Below are positions 24,345 through 32,814 of a stretch of DNA of 34,287 bases, piece after piece. Source of the DNA: Ignavibacteriota bacterium (GTDB lineage: Bacteria > Bacteroidota > Ignavibacteria > UBA10030 > UBA6906); contig PMJR01000035.1 of NCBI GenBank assembly GCA_003158475.1, positions 1 to 34,287 on the forward strand, in the 5' to 3' direction. Numbering within the stretch: the first letter of the stretch is position 1; every line of letters starts with the position of its first letter. The position numbers and the translations under genes are program-made. The notes beneath the pieces are model-generated. The model had not been told where the DNA came from. It ran no database searches and saw nothing but the letters and a program-made list of their open reading frames with translations.

Positions 24345-25706
24345 TCAAACCTTCGTTTTGGGGATCGAAGCTTTTCGAGTCGAGGACGATGGTGACAATT
24401 GCCGAATGCGGGTTCTCCTTGTTGTTTTTTTCAGGAGCCTGAATACCGCGTCCCAGCTCCCTTCGAACATCATGACGGACACATGCAGCCGTTTTTCGAC
24501 GCGGGCGATCGTTTCCTCGTCGAGCATCACGCCGTCTGCGTTCAGTACATCGGGGGGCAGGAGCAGGAGATTACCCAGCTCCTTCCCTTCCAGCGCTGAA
24601 TATAGGCATTTTCCCGAAAGAAGTCCAGCCACCGTGACGCTCCTGCCGTACAGGACGTTCGGGACGACCTCCAGGCGCACGTCGAGTCCTTCCACGCGTC
24701 GCAGAATCGGGAGGACCGACTTTTCCATGAACGATTGTGCGAGCTCACCTGTCGCAAGCGTGAGCGTGCGCCGCGCGCGGAGACGATCTGGGAACCCCGC
24801 GGACTGCCTGCGAAATTCCGAGAGAAAGTTCCGGACGATCCCGACCCCGTTTTCGATCTGGGGGAAACCGTCGTACGCGGAGGAGGGGGGGATAGCCCGC
24901 CCGGCCACGATATAAAATTCATCAGACGGATAGACAAATGCCCGCCCGGTCTTTTTTCTGAACTCCTTCTGCCAGCGTTCCGCTGCATCGAGGAGTCCCC
25001 GGGCGTATCCGGCGTCCACTTTCGCCAGGGGGGCAAGACCGAACCGGTGGTCGGTCAGACCGACGGGAACAACGGCGAGCGAGACCACGTGAGCGTGGAA
25101 GCGGAACAGGTCCCGCACCGTCTTCTCCAGGGTTTCCCCGTCGTTGATCCCCGGACAGAGCACGATCTGCGTGTGCATGTCGATCCCGTTGTCGTTCAGG
25201 AGGGCGATCTTGTCGAGTATCCTGTCATCCTTCCTGAGACCCATCAGCCGGGTCCGGACGGGAAGGTCGGTGACATGGACGGAGATATACTGAGGCGACA
25301 GGCGCTGGTCGATTATCCGCTGCAGAATTGCGGGCCCGGCGTTGGTCATCGTTGTATAGTTCCCGTACATAAACGAAAGACGGTAATCGCCGTCCCGAAA
25401 ATAGAGTCCCTTGCGGAGCCCCTCGGGGTTCTGGTCCACGAAACAGAATATACAGTCGTTGCCGCAGGAGAGGACTTTCATTTCCTCGAATTCGATCCCC
25501 AGGGTTTCCCCCTCGTCCTTCTCGATATCGAAGACGGTCAGCTCCCCATCGCGGGCGACCTTGAGCGTCAAATGGGGGTCCCCCTCCTGGAAGCGGTAGT
25601 CGATGCTGTCAAGGACACGCTTGCCGTTCACCTCCAGAAGCTCGTCCCCCTCCCGGATGCCGGCTTCACGGGCAATGCCCGACACTTCAACCGCCGTGAT
25701 CCTCAT
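24345..25706 (-). CDS. DUF512 radical SAM protein with N-terminal PDZ-like domain
   Basis: This is a 453-aa member of the DUF512 group. The N-terminal 50 residues (SGIAREAGIREGDELLEVNG) look like a PDZ segment. The radical SAM cysteine triad is CGNDCIFC (Cys81, Cys85, Cys88), followed by FVDQNPEGLRKGLYFRDGDY and RLSFMYGNYTTMTN. The DUF512 C-terminal domain contains YPSDEFYIVAGR, VEVVPNVLYG-type wording (VVPNVLYGRSVTVAGLL) and LLLPPDVLNADGVMLDE. The reaction is unknown. The start ATG overlaps the mtaB stop by ATGA, and GGAGGG lies eight nt upstream. A much longer frame extending 366 nt into mtaB is rejected. The last 25 residues are Ser/Arg/Lys-rich and not obviously part of the family. Confidence 0.92.
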   Translation of the reverse strand: MRITAVEVSGIAREAGIREGDELLEVNGKRVLDSIDYRFQEGDPHLTLKVARDGELTVFDIEKDEGETLGIEFEEMKVLSCGNDCIFCFVDQNPEGLRKGLYFRDGDYRLSFMYGNYTTMTNAGPAILQRIIDQRLSPQYISVHVTDLPVRTRLMGLRKDDRILDKIALLNDNGIDMHTQIVLCPGINDGETLEKTVRDLFRFHAHVVSLAVVPVGLTDHRFGLAPLAKVDAGYARGLLDAAERWQKEFRKKTGRAFVYPSDEFYIVAGRAIPPSSAYDGFPQIENGVGIVRNFLSEFRRQSAGFPDRLRARRTLTLATGELAQSFMEKSVLPILRRVEGLDVRLEVVPNVLYGRSVTVAGLLSGKCLYSALEGKELGNLLLLPPDVLNADGVMLDEETIARVEKRLHVSVMMFEGSWDAVFRLLKKTTRRTRIRQLSPSSSTRKASIPKTKV

Positions 25707-27010
25707 GCGCGCGCTCCCTCCCTGACCCGCCCCGTGCACCGGTCCTCTCCGAAGCCCGTGATTGCGACGTCCACAAGAGAATTCCCGGGCGCTTCGCCGG
25801 CGGGGACCGTCACGCGCACGTAGTTCCCAGTGAACCCGCACCTGCAACCGTCCTCTTCGTCCGCCTCGAGAAGGACAGGGACAGTTTTCCCCACCATGCG
25901 GCCGTAAAATTCCTGCTTTTTCCTTAGCCCGATCCCCCGGAGGATCCGGCTTCGCTCCGCTCGCACGCCCGGGTCGACAGGCAAAACGGACCGGGCCGCC
26001 AGCGTGTCCGGCCGCTCGGAATAGGTGAAGACATGGAGGTACGAGAGGGGAAGATCCGAAACAAAAGCGCACGTGGCCAGGAAATCCCCGTCTGATTCAC
26101 CCGGGAAGCCGACGATCACGTCAACGCCGATCCCGCAGTCCGGGATCCTTTCGATGACGGCGCGGATCCGTTCCGCATACCGTTCGACCGAATAGCGCCT
26201 CCGCATCCCCCGGAGAATTTCGTCGGAGCCGCTCTGCAGGGGGATGTGAAAATGCCTGCACATGACCCCCTCCGATGCGACGAACCCGATGATCTCATCG
26301 GTGAGGAGATTCGGCTCGATGGAACTGATGCGGAGTCTCCCGAGCCCCCTGACCCCGGCAAGCGCCCGGAGGAGTGAGGCGAGATCCGTTCCGTTTTTCC
26401 GTCCGTAGTCGCCGACGTTCACGCCGGTGAGGACGATCTCCCTGTACCCGCGAGCGACCAGCCCTTCCGCCTGGCGCACGGTTTCCCCGATCCCCTGGCT
26501 CCTGCTCGTTCCGCGGGCCAGGGGGATCGTGCAAAAGCTGCAGGAGTAGTCGCATCCGTCCTGCACCTTCAGGAACGCACGCGTCCTTCCCCCCGCCTCC
26601 GAGGACCACGCGGGCCCGAAATCGTCCGCCGTGCCGATGTCGCTCACGCGCACCTGAGGGGAAGACTGCTTCAGAGGAACCCCGATCGCTGCGGCGATCG
26701 AGACCTTCTCCCTCGTCCCCATCACGAAGTCCACGCCGTCGATCGAGGCCACCTCCTCGGGCTTCAACTGCGCGTAGCAGCCGGTCACGACCACGACCGA
26801 GGCCGGTGAAGCGCGGAGCGTCCGGCGGATGAGCTGCCGGCATTCGCGGTCGGCGCGTGCCGTGACGCTGCACGTGTTGATCACCGTGACGTCCGCCGGG
26901 AGACCGAAGTCGACGGGGGTGTATCCCCGGTCGGCGAACTGCTTCCCGAGCGCGGACGTCTCCGCGAAGTTGAGCTTGCAGCCGAGTGTGGCGATTGCGA
27001 TCGTTGGCAT
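25703..27010 (-). CDS. mtaB: tRNA N6-threonylcarbamoyladenosine(37) methylthiotransferase MtaB
   Basis: MtaB is a radical SAM enzyme that adds a methylthio group to t6A37 of ANN-decoding tRNAs. The N-terminal UPF0004 domain provides three cluster cysteines: Cys11 in TLGCKLNFAE, Cys47 in VINTCSVTARAD and Cys78 in VTGCYAQL. The radical SAM motif CDYSCSFC has Cys153, Cys157 and Cys160. HIPLQSGSDEILRGMRRRY follows, and a TRAM-like C-terminus (VGKTVPVLLEAD to DVAITGFGEDRCTGRV) ends the protein. The wording 'ATLGCKLN' and 'VVTGCYAQ' favours MtaB over MiaB and RimO. The ATG directly follows the U-tract of the rpsA terminator and has no SD sequence, which is unusual here. Confidence 0.93.
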   Translation of the reverse strand: MPTIAIATLGCKLNFAETSALGKQFADRGYTPVDFGLPADVTVINTCSVTARADRECRQLIRRTLRASPASVVVVTGCYAQLKPEEVASIDGVDFVMGTREKVSIAAAIGVPLKQSSPQVRVSDIGTADDFGPAWSSEAGGRTRAFLKVQDGCDYSCSFCTIPLARGTSRSQGIGETVRQAEGLVARGYREIVLTGVNVGDYGRKNGTDLASLLRALAGVRGLGRLRISSIEPNLLTDEIIGFVASEGVMCRHFHIPLQSGSDEILRGMRRRYSVERYAERIRAVIERIPDCGIGVDVIVGFPGESDGDFLATCAFVSDLPLSYLHVFTYSERPDTLAARSVLPVDPGVRAERSRILRGIGLRKKQEFYGRMVGKTVPVLLEADEEDGCRCGFTGNYVRVTVPAGEAPGNSLVDVAITGFGEDRCTGRVREGARA

Positions 27011-27019
27011 GATATATAT

Positions 27020-27050
27020 AAAAAAGAGCTGCCCGGCCTGCGGACAGCTC
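27020..27050 (-). terminator. Intrinsic terminator after rpsA
   Basis: On the minus strand GAGCTG-T-CCG pairs with CGG-G-CAGCTC around a CAGGC loop, followed directly by TTTTTT and an AT-rich run. It lies 24 nt beyond the rpsA stop and only about 10 nt before the mtaB start codon. The opposite strand also has a short T-run (CTTTTCC). Confidence 0.88.
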
Positions 27051-27073
27051 CTTTTCCTGTTCGGTTGCTGGGT

Positions 27074-28855
27074 TCAGTTCTCCGTCGGGATCGAGGTGTC
27101 GCCCGAGGGGGGGGTCCCGGTGATCGTCGCCGTATCGCCGATCGTCGACGGGGCAAGCCGATGCTCCGCCACGTAATCGTCGACGATTTTCGACTCCTTC
27201 CCCTTCAGGAACTCGACCGCCGAGAGGACGATCTTTTTGGTGTCCTTGTCGAACTCCACCACCTTCAGAGGCAGAGGGTCTCCCACTTTGAACTTGTCGG
27301 GGATGTTCTTCACCTGTGTCGTGGAAAGCTGGGACACCGGCACGAATCCGTCCACACCGAGGGGGAGCTCGACGATCACTCCTTTTTCGATGATGCGGAC
27401 GATCTTCCCCTCCACCTCCGTTCCCACCCTGTACTGGTCGCCGAACCTGTCCCAGGGATTGTCCTCGATCTGCTTGTGGCCGAGCGAGATGCGCCGCTGG
27501 GAGACGTCCACGCCGAGTATCACCACCTCAAGCTCATCCCCCTTTTTGACGATCTCTCCGGGATGGCGGACCTTCTTTGTCCATGACAGGTCGGAGATAT
27601 GCACGAGCCCGTCGACCCCCTGCTCGAGCTCGACGAACACGCCGAAGTTCGTCAGATTGCGGACGACCCCCTTGTGGCGGGAACCCTCCGGGTATTTTTG
27701 CATGAGCGTCAGCCACGGGTCCGGCTCGAGCTGCTTGATGCCCAGCGAGAGCTTCTTGGCGTCCTTGTCCAGGCTCAGGATGATCGCATCGACCATCTGC
27801 CCCATCGAAACGACCTGCGACGGATGCTTGATGTGCTGCGTCCAGCTCATTTCCGAGATATGGATCAATCCCTCGATCCCCTTCTCGATCTCGACGAAAG
27901 CGCCGTAGTCGGCCAGGGAGACGACCTTGCCGACAACCTTCGTGCCGACCGGATACTTGTTCTGAATGTTTTCCCAGGGATGCGGCTGGAGCTGCTTGTA
28001 TCCGAGCGAGATGCGTTTCTTTTCCTGGTCGAAATCCAGCACGACGACGTTGATCGTCTGGTCGAGCTTGACGATCTCGGAAGGATGGTTGATCCTCCCC
28101 CAGGAAAGGTCCGTGATATGGACGAGACCGTCCACGCCCCCCAGGTCGACGAACACGCCGAAGTCCGTGATGGCCTTGACGGTTCCTTCGAGGATCTGCC
28201 CCTTCTCCAGGCTTTCGATGATGGCCTTGCGCTGTCCCGACATCTCCTCTTCGACGAGGATCTTATGGCTGACGACGACGTTTTCTGAGGGACCGTTGAT
28301 CTTCACGACACGGAAGTCCATCGTCTTCCCGATGAACGCATCAAAATCGCGCACCGGACGGACGTCGATCTGCGAGCCGGGGAGGAACGCGTCGATCCCC
28401 AGGAGGTCCACGACGATGCCCCCCTTGATCCGTCGGACGCAGCGGCCCTGAAGGACCTCCCCCGTCTCGAAGGATTTCGTGACCCTTTCCCAGATACGCA
28501 TGAAATCCGCGCGTTTTCGGGAGAGGACCAGCACACCGTCCTTGTTTTCCACGGCCTCGAGGAACACCTCGATGATGTCGCCGACCTTGAGCTCATCCCT
28601 GTTCTTGAACTCGGCGAGCGGAACGTTGCCTTCGGATTTGAAGCCGATATCGACCGTCACTTCGGTATCGCCGATGGCGACGATCCTTCCCCTGACGATC
28701 TCCCCCTCACTGATCTTCCCGAGGGTTCCTTCGTACATTTTCACAAGATCGTTGCGTTCGGTATCGCCGTACTCATGGTCACCGATCGCCATCCGTCGCG
28801 TAAGCCCGCTCATCACCTTCGGCGCCGCTTTCATCGCGTGTGTGCTCTCAGCCAT
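27074..28855 (-). CDS. rpsA: 30S ribosomal protein S1
   Basis: S1 binds mRNA on the 30S subunit and helps initiation on structured or weakly SD-led messages. The 593-aa protein contains six S1 domains. They begin at [100 protein letters not shown] and [20 protein letters not shown]. Domains 3-5 carry the strongest RNA-binding consensus ([10 protein letters not shown] type), and domain 2 is divergent as in other S1 proteins. The ATG is preceded by AGGAGG. It follows cmk-ispH, the order common in this lineage, after a 143-nt gap that contains a hairpin, and it ends in a clear terminator. Confidence 0.97.
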   Translation of the reverse strand: MAESTHAMKAAPKVMSGLTRRMAIGDHEYGDTERNDLVKMYEGTLGKISEGEIVRGRIVAIGDTEVTVDIGFKSEGNVPLAEFKNRDELKVGDIIEVFLEAVENKDGVLVLSRKRADFMRIWERVTKSFETGEVLQGRCVRRIKGGIVVDLLGIDAFLPGSQIDVRPVRDFDAFIGKTMDFRVVKINGPSENVVVSHKILVEEEMSGQRKAIIESLEKGQILEGTVKAITDFGVFVDLGGVDGLVHITDLSWGRINHPSEIVKLDQTINVVVLDFDQEKKRISLGYKQLQPHPWENIQNKYPVGTKVVGKVVSLADYGAFVEIEKGIEGLIHISEMSWTQHIKHPSQVVSMGQMVDAIILSLDKDAKKLSLGIKQLEPDPWLTLMQKYPEGSRHKGVVRNLTNFGVFVELEQGVDGLVHISDLSWTKKVRHPGEIVKKGDELEVVILGVDVSQRRISLGHKQIEDNPWDRFGDQYRVGTEVEGKIVRIIEKGVIVELPLGVDGFVPVSQLSTTQVKNIPDKFKVGDPLPLKVVEFDKDTKKIVLSAVEFLKGKESKIVDDYVAEHRLAPSTIGDTATITGTPPSGDTSIPTEN

Positions 28856-28880
28856 TCATCCTCCTGCTGTGTGACATACC

Positions 28881-28901
28881 GTCCCGCTTGAGTGCCGGGA
28901 C
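28881..28901 (-). other. Hairpin in the rpsA 5' region
   Basis: GTCCCG pairs perfectly with CGGGAC around a 9-nt loop, ending 25 nt upstream of the rpsA ATG. It could affect rpsA translation, which is known to be autoregulated through leader structure in enterobacteria. Here this is only a suggestion. Confidence 0.4.
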
Positions 28902-28998
28902 TTTGCCTTCCCTCGCCGCGTTCGCACGCCGCCGCCGTCATCGATACGGCATCGTCCGCCGCGGACAGGGAAAACTCTTGTTGATTGATGGGTAAGGG

Positions 28999-29898
28999 TT
29001 ATTTAGTGATGACGGTGTGTTCCTGCATTTTCTCTATTGCCTTCCTCACGTTTTCCATGAGCCACTGCGGGGTCGATGTAGCCCCGCTGATGCCCGCCGT
29101 GGACGCCCCCTCGAACCAGCCCGGCGCGAGATCCCGTTCGTCTTCCACGAAGTGCGTGTTCGGGTTGGCCTCCCGGCAGATCCCGTAGAGCACTTTGCCG
29201 TTGGAGGACTCTTTCCCCGCAACGAACACCATGACGTCGTTCGCGCGGGCGAACTCCCTCAGTTTACCGTCACGTCCCGAGACCTGCCCGCAGATCGTGT
29301 CCTTGGCGTGGAAGTCGATCGCAGACTCCTCGAACGTCCCGACGACGAACTCCCTGATCCGGACACGGAGGACATCGGCGACCGCGTAAAAAGTCTCCTT
29401 GTCCATCGTGGTCTGCGAGAACAGGACCGTCTTTCGCGACGGGTCGACCCTTTCCGCCTCCGTAACGCTCCTGACGACAACCGCCTCGTTGTTCGTCTGT
29501 CCCAGGAGGCCTATCACCTCGGCGTGGTCCTTCTTGCCGAAAATGACAACCTGGAAACCCTGGTCGTGGAACTTCCGTATCCGTTCCTGCACCCTTGTCA
29601 CCACCGGACAGGTGGCATCCACGATCGTGACCCCGTGCGCACGTGCGGCTGCGTACGTCGAGGGGGGTTCCCCGTGGGCACGGATCAGGACACGTTTGCC
29701 CGCGAGGCGCGCAAGATCGTCGTGCCCCACGGTTTCCAGTCCCTTTTCCCGGAGACGTCCGATCTCCTTCGGGTTATGAATCACCGGACCGAGCGAATAG
29801 AGTTCCGGCGATTCTTTCAATTCTTCTTCGGCGATGTCTATCGTCCGCACCACACCCCAGCAAAAGCCGGAGTGCTGATCCACGCTCACTTTTATCAC
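28999..29898 (-). CDS. ispH: 4-hydroxy-3-methylbut-2-enyl diphosphate reductase
   Basis: IspH is the 4Fe-4S enzyme that makes IPP and DMAPP in the final step of the MEP isoprenoid pathway. The three cluster cysteines are Cys13 (SGFCWGVVRTI), Cys97 (VDATCPVVTRV) and Cys203 (DTICGQVSGRD). The diphosphate-binding His residues lie in GPVIHN (His41) and RAHGEPP (His75), and KKDHAEVIGLLGQ is the third conserved block. The length of 299 aa is normal. The start is GTG and overlaps the cmk stop as GTGA, with GGAGGG about 10 nt upstream. cmk and ispH are therefore translationally coupled. Confidence 0.96.
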   Translation of the reverse strand: MIKVSVDQHSGFCWGVVRTIDIAEEELKESPELYSLGPVIHNPKEIGRLREKGLETVGHDDLARLAGKRVLIRAHGEPPSTYAAARAHGVTIVDATCPVVTRVQERIRKFHDQGFQVVIFGKKDHAEVIGLLGQTNNEAVVVRSVTEAERVDPSRKTVLFSQTTMDKETFYAVADVLRVRIREFVVGTFEESAIDFHAKDTICGQVSGRDGKLREFARANDVMVFVAGKESSNGKVLYGICREANPNTHFVEDERDLAPGWFEGASTAGISGATSTPQWLMENVRKAIEKMQEHTVITK

Positions 29899-30608
29899 GC
29901 GTCTGTTCCCTCCACCACGCCACGCACCCTCTCAACGACAAGTCGCACCTGCTCTTCGATCGTCAGGTCCGACGTGTCGACTTCAATCGCATCCTCGGCT
30001 TTCTTCAGCGGACTCACCTCACGCGCGGAGTCCAGCGAGTCCCGCTCCTGGATTTCTTCGATCAGACCGCTCATGTCCGGGGCGATCCCGCCCGCCCGCA
30101 GCTCCTCTCCCCTCCTCCGTGCCCGGGCCTCGATCCCTGCTGTCATGAAGAACTTCAGATCGGCGTCCGGAAAGACCACGGTGCCGATATCGCGACCTTC
30201 GAGCACGATCCCTCCCTCCGATCCCATCCGCCTCTGCTCGCGGACCATCGCCTCGCGGACGGAACTGTGCCGGCTCACCGCGCTCACCGCGCGGGTGACC
30301 ACGCGGCTTCTGATTTCCGCGTTCACATCGACGCCGTCGAGAAGGACGCGCGTGACCTCTCCCTCCCGGCGCAGCGCCACATGCGTCGTCGCGAGGAGCC
30401 GCCCGACTCCTTCAGCGTCCGCGGGAGGTATGCCGGCGCGCAGAACCTTCAGCGTCAGGGCACGATACATCGCCCCGGTATCGATATGCAGGTACCCCAA
30501 AGTCTCGGCAACGAGCCTTGCGGTTGTGCTCTTTCCCGAGGCCGCGGGGCCGTCGATGGCAATAACCAGCTTCCTTGCGCTCAAATACCGTTCGCCGAAA
30601 TGGACCAT
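29895..30608 (-). CDS. cmk: Cytidylate kinase
   Basis: Cmk phosphorylates CMP and dCMP with ATP. The P-loop is IDGPAASGKSTTARLVAE. Other family blocks are GYLHIDTGAMYRALTL, VVTRAVSAVSRHSSVREAMV, GIVLEGRDIGTVVFPDADLK and ERDSLDSAREVSPLKKAEDA. The start is uncertain. The ATG used here has no SD sequence and lies only 2 nt from a good -10 element, so transcription from that promoter would begin inside the gene. A TTG at 30584 (MSARKLVIAIDG) would then fit better. The frame stays open upstream into the divergent methyltransferase gene, but that extension is not family-like. It is the first gene of cmk-ispH-rpsA. Confidence 0.94.
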   Translation of the reverse strand: MVHFGERYLSARKLVIAIDGPAASGKSTTARLVAETLGYLHIDTGAMYRALTLKVLRAGIPPADAEGVGRLLATTHVALRREGEVTRVLLDGVDVNAEIRSRVVTRAVSAVSRHSSVREAMVREQRRMGSEGGIVLEGRDIGTVVFPDADLKFFMTAGIEARARRRGEELRAGGIAPDMSGLIEEIQERDSLDSAREVSPLKKAEDAIEVDTSDLTIEEQVRLVVERVRGVVEGTDA

Positions 30609-30609
30609 A

Positions 30610-30638
30610 AATATACAAAATTTGGCATGGTGGCGCAA
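30610..30638 (-). promoter_or_regulatory. Candidate promoter for cmk-ispH-rpsA
   Basis: TTGCGC, a 17-nt spacer and TATATT on the minus strand. Transcription would begin near 30603, downstream of the annotated cmk ATG, which supports either a TTG start or a different promoter. Confidence 0.4.
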
Positions 30639-30641
30639 GAG

Positions 30642-30671
30642 CTGGAAAAAGGGGCCGGCATTCGCTATAAT
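30642..30671 (+). promoter_or_regulatory. Candidate promoter for the SpoU methyltransferase gene
   Basis: A perfect TATAAT -10 lies 22 nt before the TTG start codon, with a weak CTGGAA -35 at an 18-nt spacing. The SD sequence AAGGGGAG falls just after the expected start site. Confidence 0.5.
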
Positions 30672-30693
30672 GGGGGTCCAAAGGGGAGAGTTC

Positions 30694-31233
30694 TTGAGAA
30701 AACTGACACATGACGAGTTACTGGCCAGGAGCGTGCCCCCCGGCGAGACAGGGCTCCGTGAGCGGAACCCGGTGGCGGGGATGCTCGACAACATCAGGAG
30801 CCTCTACAACGTCGGATCCATGTTCCGGACCTCCGACGGAGCCTTCATTCGCAGGCTCTACCTCACCGGCTACACGCCCGCGCCCCCCCGGAGCGAGATC
30901 TCTAAAACCTCGCTCGGAGCGACCGAATCCGTCCCGTGGTCGCACCACCGGGATCCTCTCCAGGCCGTCGCCGAGGCAAGGGGGGAAGGGATGAGGATCT
31001 GCGTGCTGGAGCACACGACGCACAGCGTCCCCGTCTTCACGCTGACAAAAGAAGTGTTTCCCGTCTGCCTCGTGGTCGGGAATGAACTGACGGGAGTATC
31101 CCGCGCGGTCGTCGACGCTGCCGACCTGGCCGTCGAGATCCCCATGTACGGCGTAAAGCAATCGCTCAATGCCGCGGTCGCCTACGGTGTGGCGCTCTTC
31201 GAGCTGATGAGGATCCTGAAATCACCTACCTGA
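30694..31233 (+). CDS. TrmH/SpoU family RNA 2'-O-methyltransferase
   Basis: This is a SPOUT-class enzyme that methylates ribose 2'-OH in tRNA or rRNA using SAM. The three family motifs are DNIRSLYNVGSMFRTSDGAF (motif 1), VCLVVGNELTGVSRAVVD (motif 2, trefoil knot) and EIPMYGVKQSLNAAVAYGVA (motif 3). The 179-aa length means there is no extra RNA-binding domain, as in TrmL-sized enzymes; the target nucleotide is not predictable. I chose the TTG start (MRKLTHDELLARS) because GGGGAG lies about 6 nt upstream and the family often begins MRKL. The plus-strand frame stays open far upstream through cmk and ispH, but that part is antisense. The 3' end overlaps the convergent AlbA_2 gene by 8 nt. Confidence 0.9.
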   Translation: MRKLTHDELLARSVPPGETGLRERNPVAGMLDNIRSLYNVGSMFRTSDGAFIRRLYLTGYTPAPPRSEISKTSLGATESVPWSHHRDPLQAVAEARGEGMRICVLEHTTHSVPVFTLTKEVFPVCLVVGNELTGVSRAVVDAADLAVEIPMYGVKQSLNAAVAYGVALFELMRILKSPT

Positions 31234-31897
31234 AGACATCGTACGCCAGAGTGAAGAAGTCGCTTTTCTCGAGCGTGTGTATTCTGACAACACCCGCCCG
31301 GACGAGCGACACAAGGATGCGCGAGGCGCGCTGCTCCGATATGTTCACCAGGTTCGAGAATTCCCGGGCGGATATCCGCTCGTGTTCGTCCAGATAGCGG
31401 AACAACCTTTTCTCGTTCTCGCCGATTTCGAAATGCATGGGCGGGGCGTCGGGGCGGCCGTCGCGAAGGATCTTGACAACCTCTTTGCTCGCCATGATCG
31501 TCTTGTCGTTCACGCGTATGAACACCTTGGTTTCATCTTCGGTCTGCGTGCTTCCGTTGCTGTTCCCTGTGAAATAATGGGGCTTGTCGTGGCTTTCCTC
31601 CACGTACACCACGATCACGTCCTTCCCGTCGAACGCCACAATGTCGATCGAGGGTTCGATGCCCGGGAAGCAGAACTCGCCGGCCGCCTGATGAATCAGG
31701 TCCACCTCGCTCTTCTCGCTTTCCACGCCGACCACCGACCCGTCATCGTCGACCCCGAAGAGGATATGTCCCCCCTTGGTGTTCGCAAAGGCGATCAGCG
31801 CCCGGGCGATCTTCTCCGGCGTCGTGACCTTCCGCTTGAACTCGATTTCAAACCCCTCGCCTTCCTCGATGATCCTCGTGACGTCCTTATAATCCAT
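31226..31897 (-). CDS. AlbA_2 (Schlafen-type) domain protein with C-terminal winged helix
   Basis: This is a probable DNA- or RNA-binding regulator of 223 aa. The N-terminal AlbA_2 domain shows GEGFEIEFKRKVT, ARALIAFANTKGGHILFGVD and DDDGSVVGVES in the usual order. The C-terminal 65 residues (ENEKRLFRYLDEHERISARE, FSNLVNISEQRASRILVSLV) form a winged-helix pattern. Whether it binds ATP or nucleic acid is not shown by the sequence. The ATG is preceded by GGGGGGAGAG inside the end of mtgA, and the two genes overlap by 11 nt, so translation is probably coupled to the peptidoglycan glycosyltransferase. A longer frame begins six codons upstream without support. Confidence 0.85.
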   Translation of the reverse strand: MDYKDVTRIIEEGEGFEIEFKRKVTTPEKIARALIAFANTKGGHILFGVDDDGSVVGVESEKSEVDLIHQAAGEFCFPGIEPSIDIVAFDGKDVIVVYVEESHDKPHYFTGNSNGSTQTEDETKVFIRVNDKTIMASKEVVKILRDGRPDAPPMHFEIGENEKRLFRYLDEHERISAREFSNLVNISEQRASRILVSLVRAGVVRIHTLEKSDFFTLAYDVFR

Positions 31898-32777
31898 TCT
31901 CTCCCCCCTCGTCAATCTCCGTGGTGTCCTTGGCTGAAGTCTGGCCGGACGTGACCGCAGGCACGCTCACGGCACTGCGCACTGCCCGCCCCGAGTCGGC
32001 AGTGGGAGATCCGGACTGACCGGGAGCGACGGAAACCATGTTCCGGGCTTCCATTCTCCCCAGGACGATCCCCCTGCGCCGCAGGACGTACCTCCCGTCG
32101 CCGTCAGGCCTGTGCCGGAGCGGGCTGGGAATCACCGCCGCCAGGCGCGCTGCCTGGTCGAGCGTCAGATTCTCCGCGTGAGCACCGAAATAGGTCTCGG
32201 CTGCCGCTTCGATGCCGAAGATGCCCGGCCCCCATTCGACGATGTTCAGATAGATCTCCAGTATCCGGTCTTTGTCCAGTTCCCTTTCCATGAGGTAGGT
32301 GATGATAAGTTCCTTCACCTTGCGTACCGGGTCCTTGGACGTGGAGAGGAAGATGTTCTTTGCGACCTGTTGCGTGATCGTACTCCCCCCGCGGGCCGCC
32401 CGCCGCTCCTGAATGTCTTTCTCCAACGATTCCCGGACCTCAAACCAGTCGACCCCTCCGTGCGTGAAGAACGTCCCGTCCTCCGCGACAACGACCGCAT
32501 CCACAACGTGCTTCGGGATGCGCGAGAGGGCAACCCACTTCTGTGTGACAGTGAAGGGTTTTCCCACCGCCTCCGCCTCGGCCGCCCGCTGGCGCATGAG
32601 GGCAGTCCCGGCCGGGTTCTCCGTTTTCATCCCCGCCACGGAGAACCAGGGAATGGTGGCAAGTTCCGCGATCACAAAGGCGAGAATCACGAGGAGGGCC
32701 GTGGTGACCTTGTGCGTCCGGATCCAGCCGGGAATGCGGCGGGGGAAAGGCGGATGCGGCTCTGAACCGGGAGTCAT
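31887..32777 (-). CDS. mtgA: Monofunctional biosynthetic peptidoglycan transglycosylase
   Basis: This GT51 glycosyltransferase polymerises lipid II into glycan strands at the outer face of the inner membrane. There is a single N-terminal membrane anchor (ALLVILAFVIAELATIPWF, about residues 27-45). GT51 motifs follow in order: VVVAEDGTFFTHGGVDW with the catalytic Glu, RGGSTITQQVAKNIFLS, RKVKELIITYLMERELDKD, ILEIYLNIVEWGPGIFGIEA and LAAVIPSPLRHRP. No transpeptidase domain is attached. The last 45 residues are Ser/Thr/Gly-rich and look disordered. It lies 37 nt after ruvX and overlaps the AlbA_2 gene. Confidence 0.95.
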   Translation of the reverse strand: MTPGSEPHPPFPRRIPGWIRTHKVTTALLVILAFVIAELATIPWFSVAGMKTENPAGTALMRQRAAEAEAVGKPFTVTQKWVALSRIPKHVVDAVVVAEDGTFFTHGGVDWFEVRESLEKDIQERRAARGGSTITQQVAKNIFLSTSKDPVRKVKELIITYLMERELDKDRILEIYLNIVEWGPGIFGIEAAAETYFGAHAENLTLDQAARLAAVIPSPLRHRPDGDGRYVLRRRGIVLGRMEARNMVSVAPGQSGSPTADSGRAVRSAVSVPAVTSGQTSAKDTTEIDEGGENGL

Positions 32778-32814
32778 GCCGGCGGACCCTGTCTGTCCGC
32801 CGCCCTGCGTGTTT

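Noticed and set aside
29017-31233. 738-codon plus-strand frame ending in the SpoU methyltransferase
   Set aside because: Only the last 179 codons resemble a protein family. The rest is antisense to ispH and cmk, and a TTG with a good SD sequence marks the real start.
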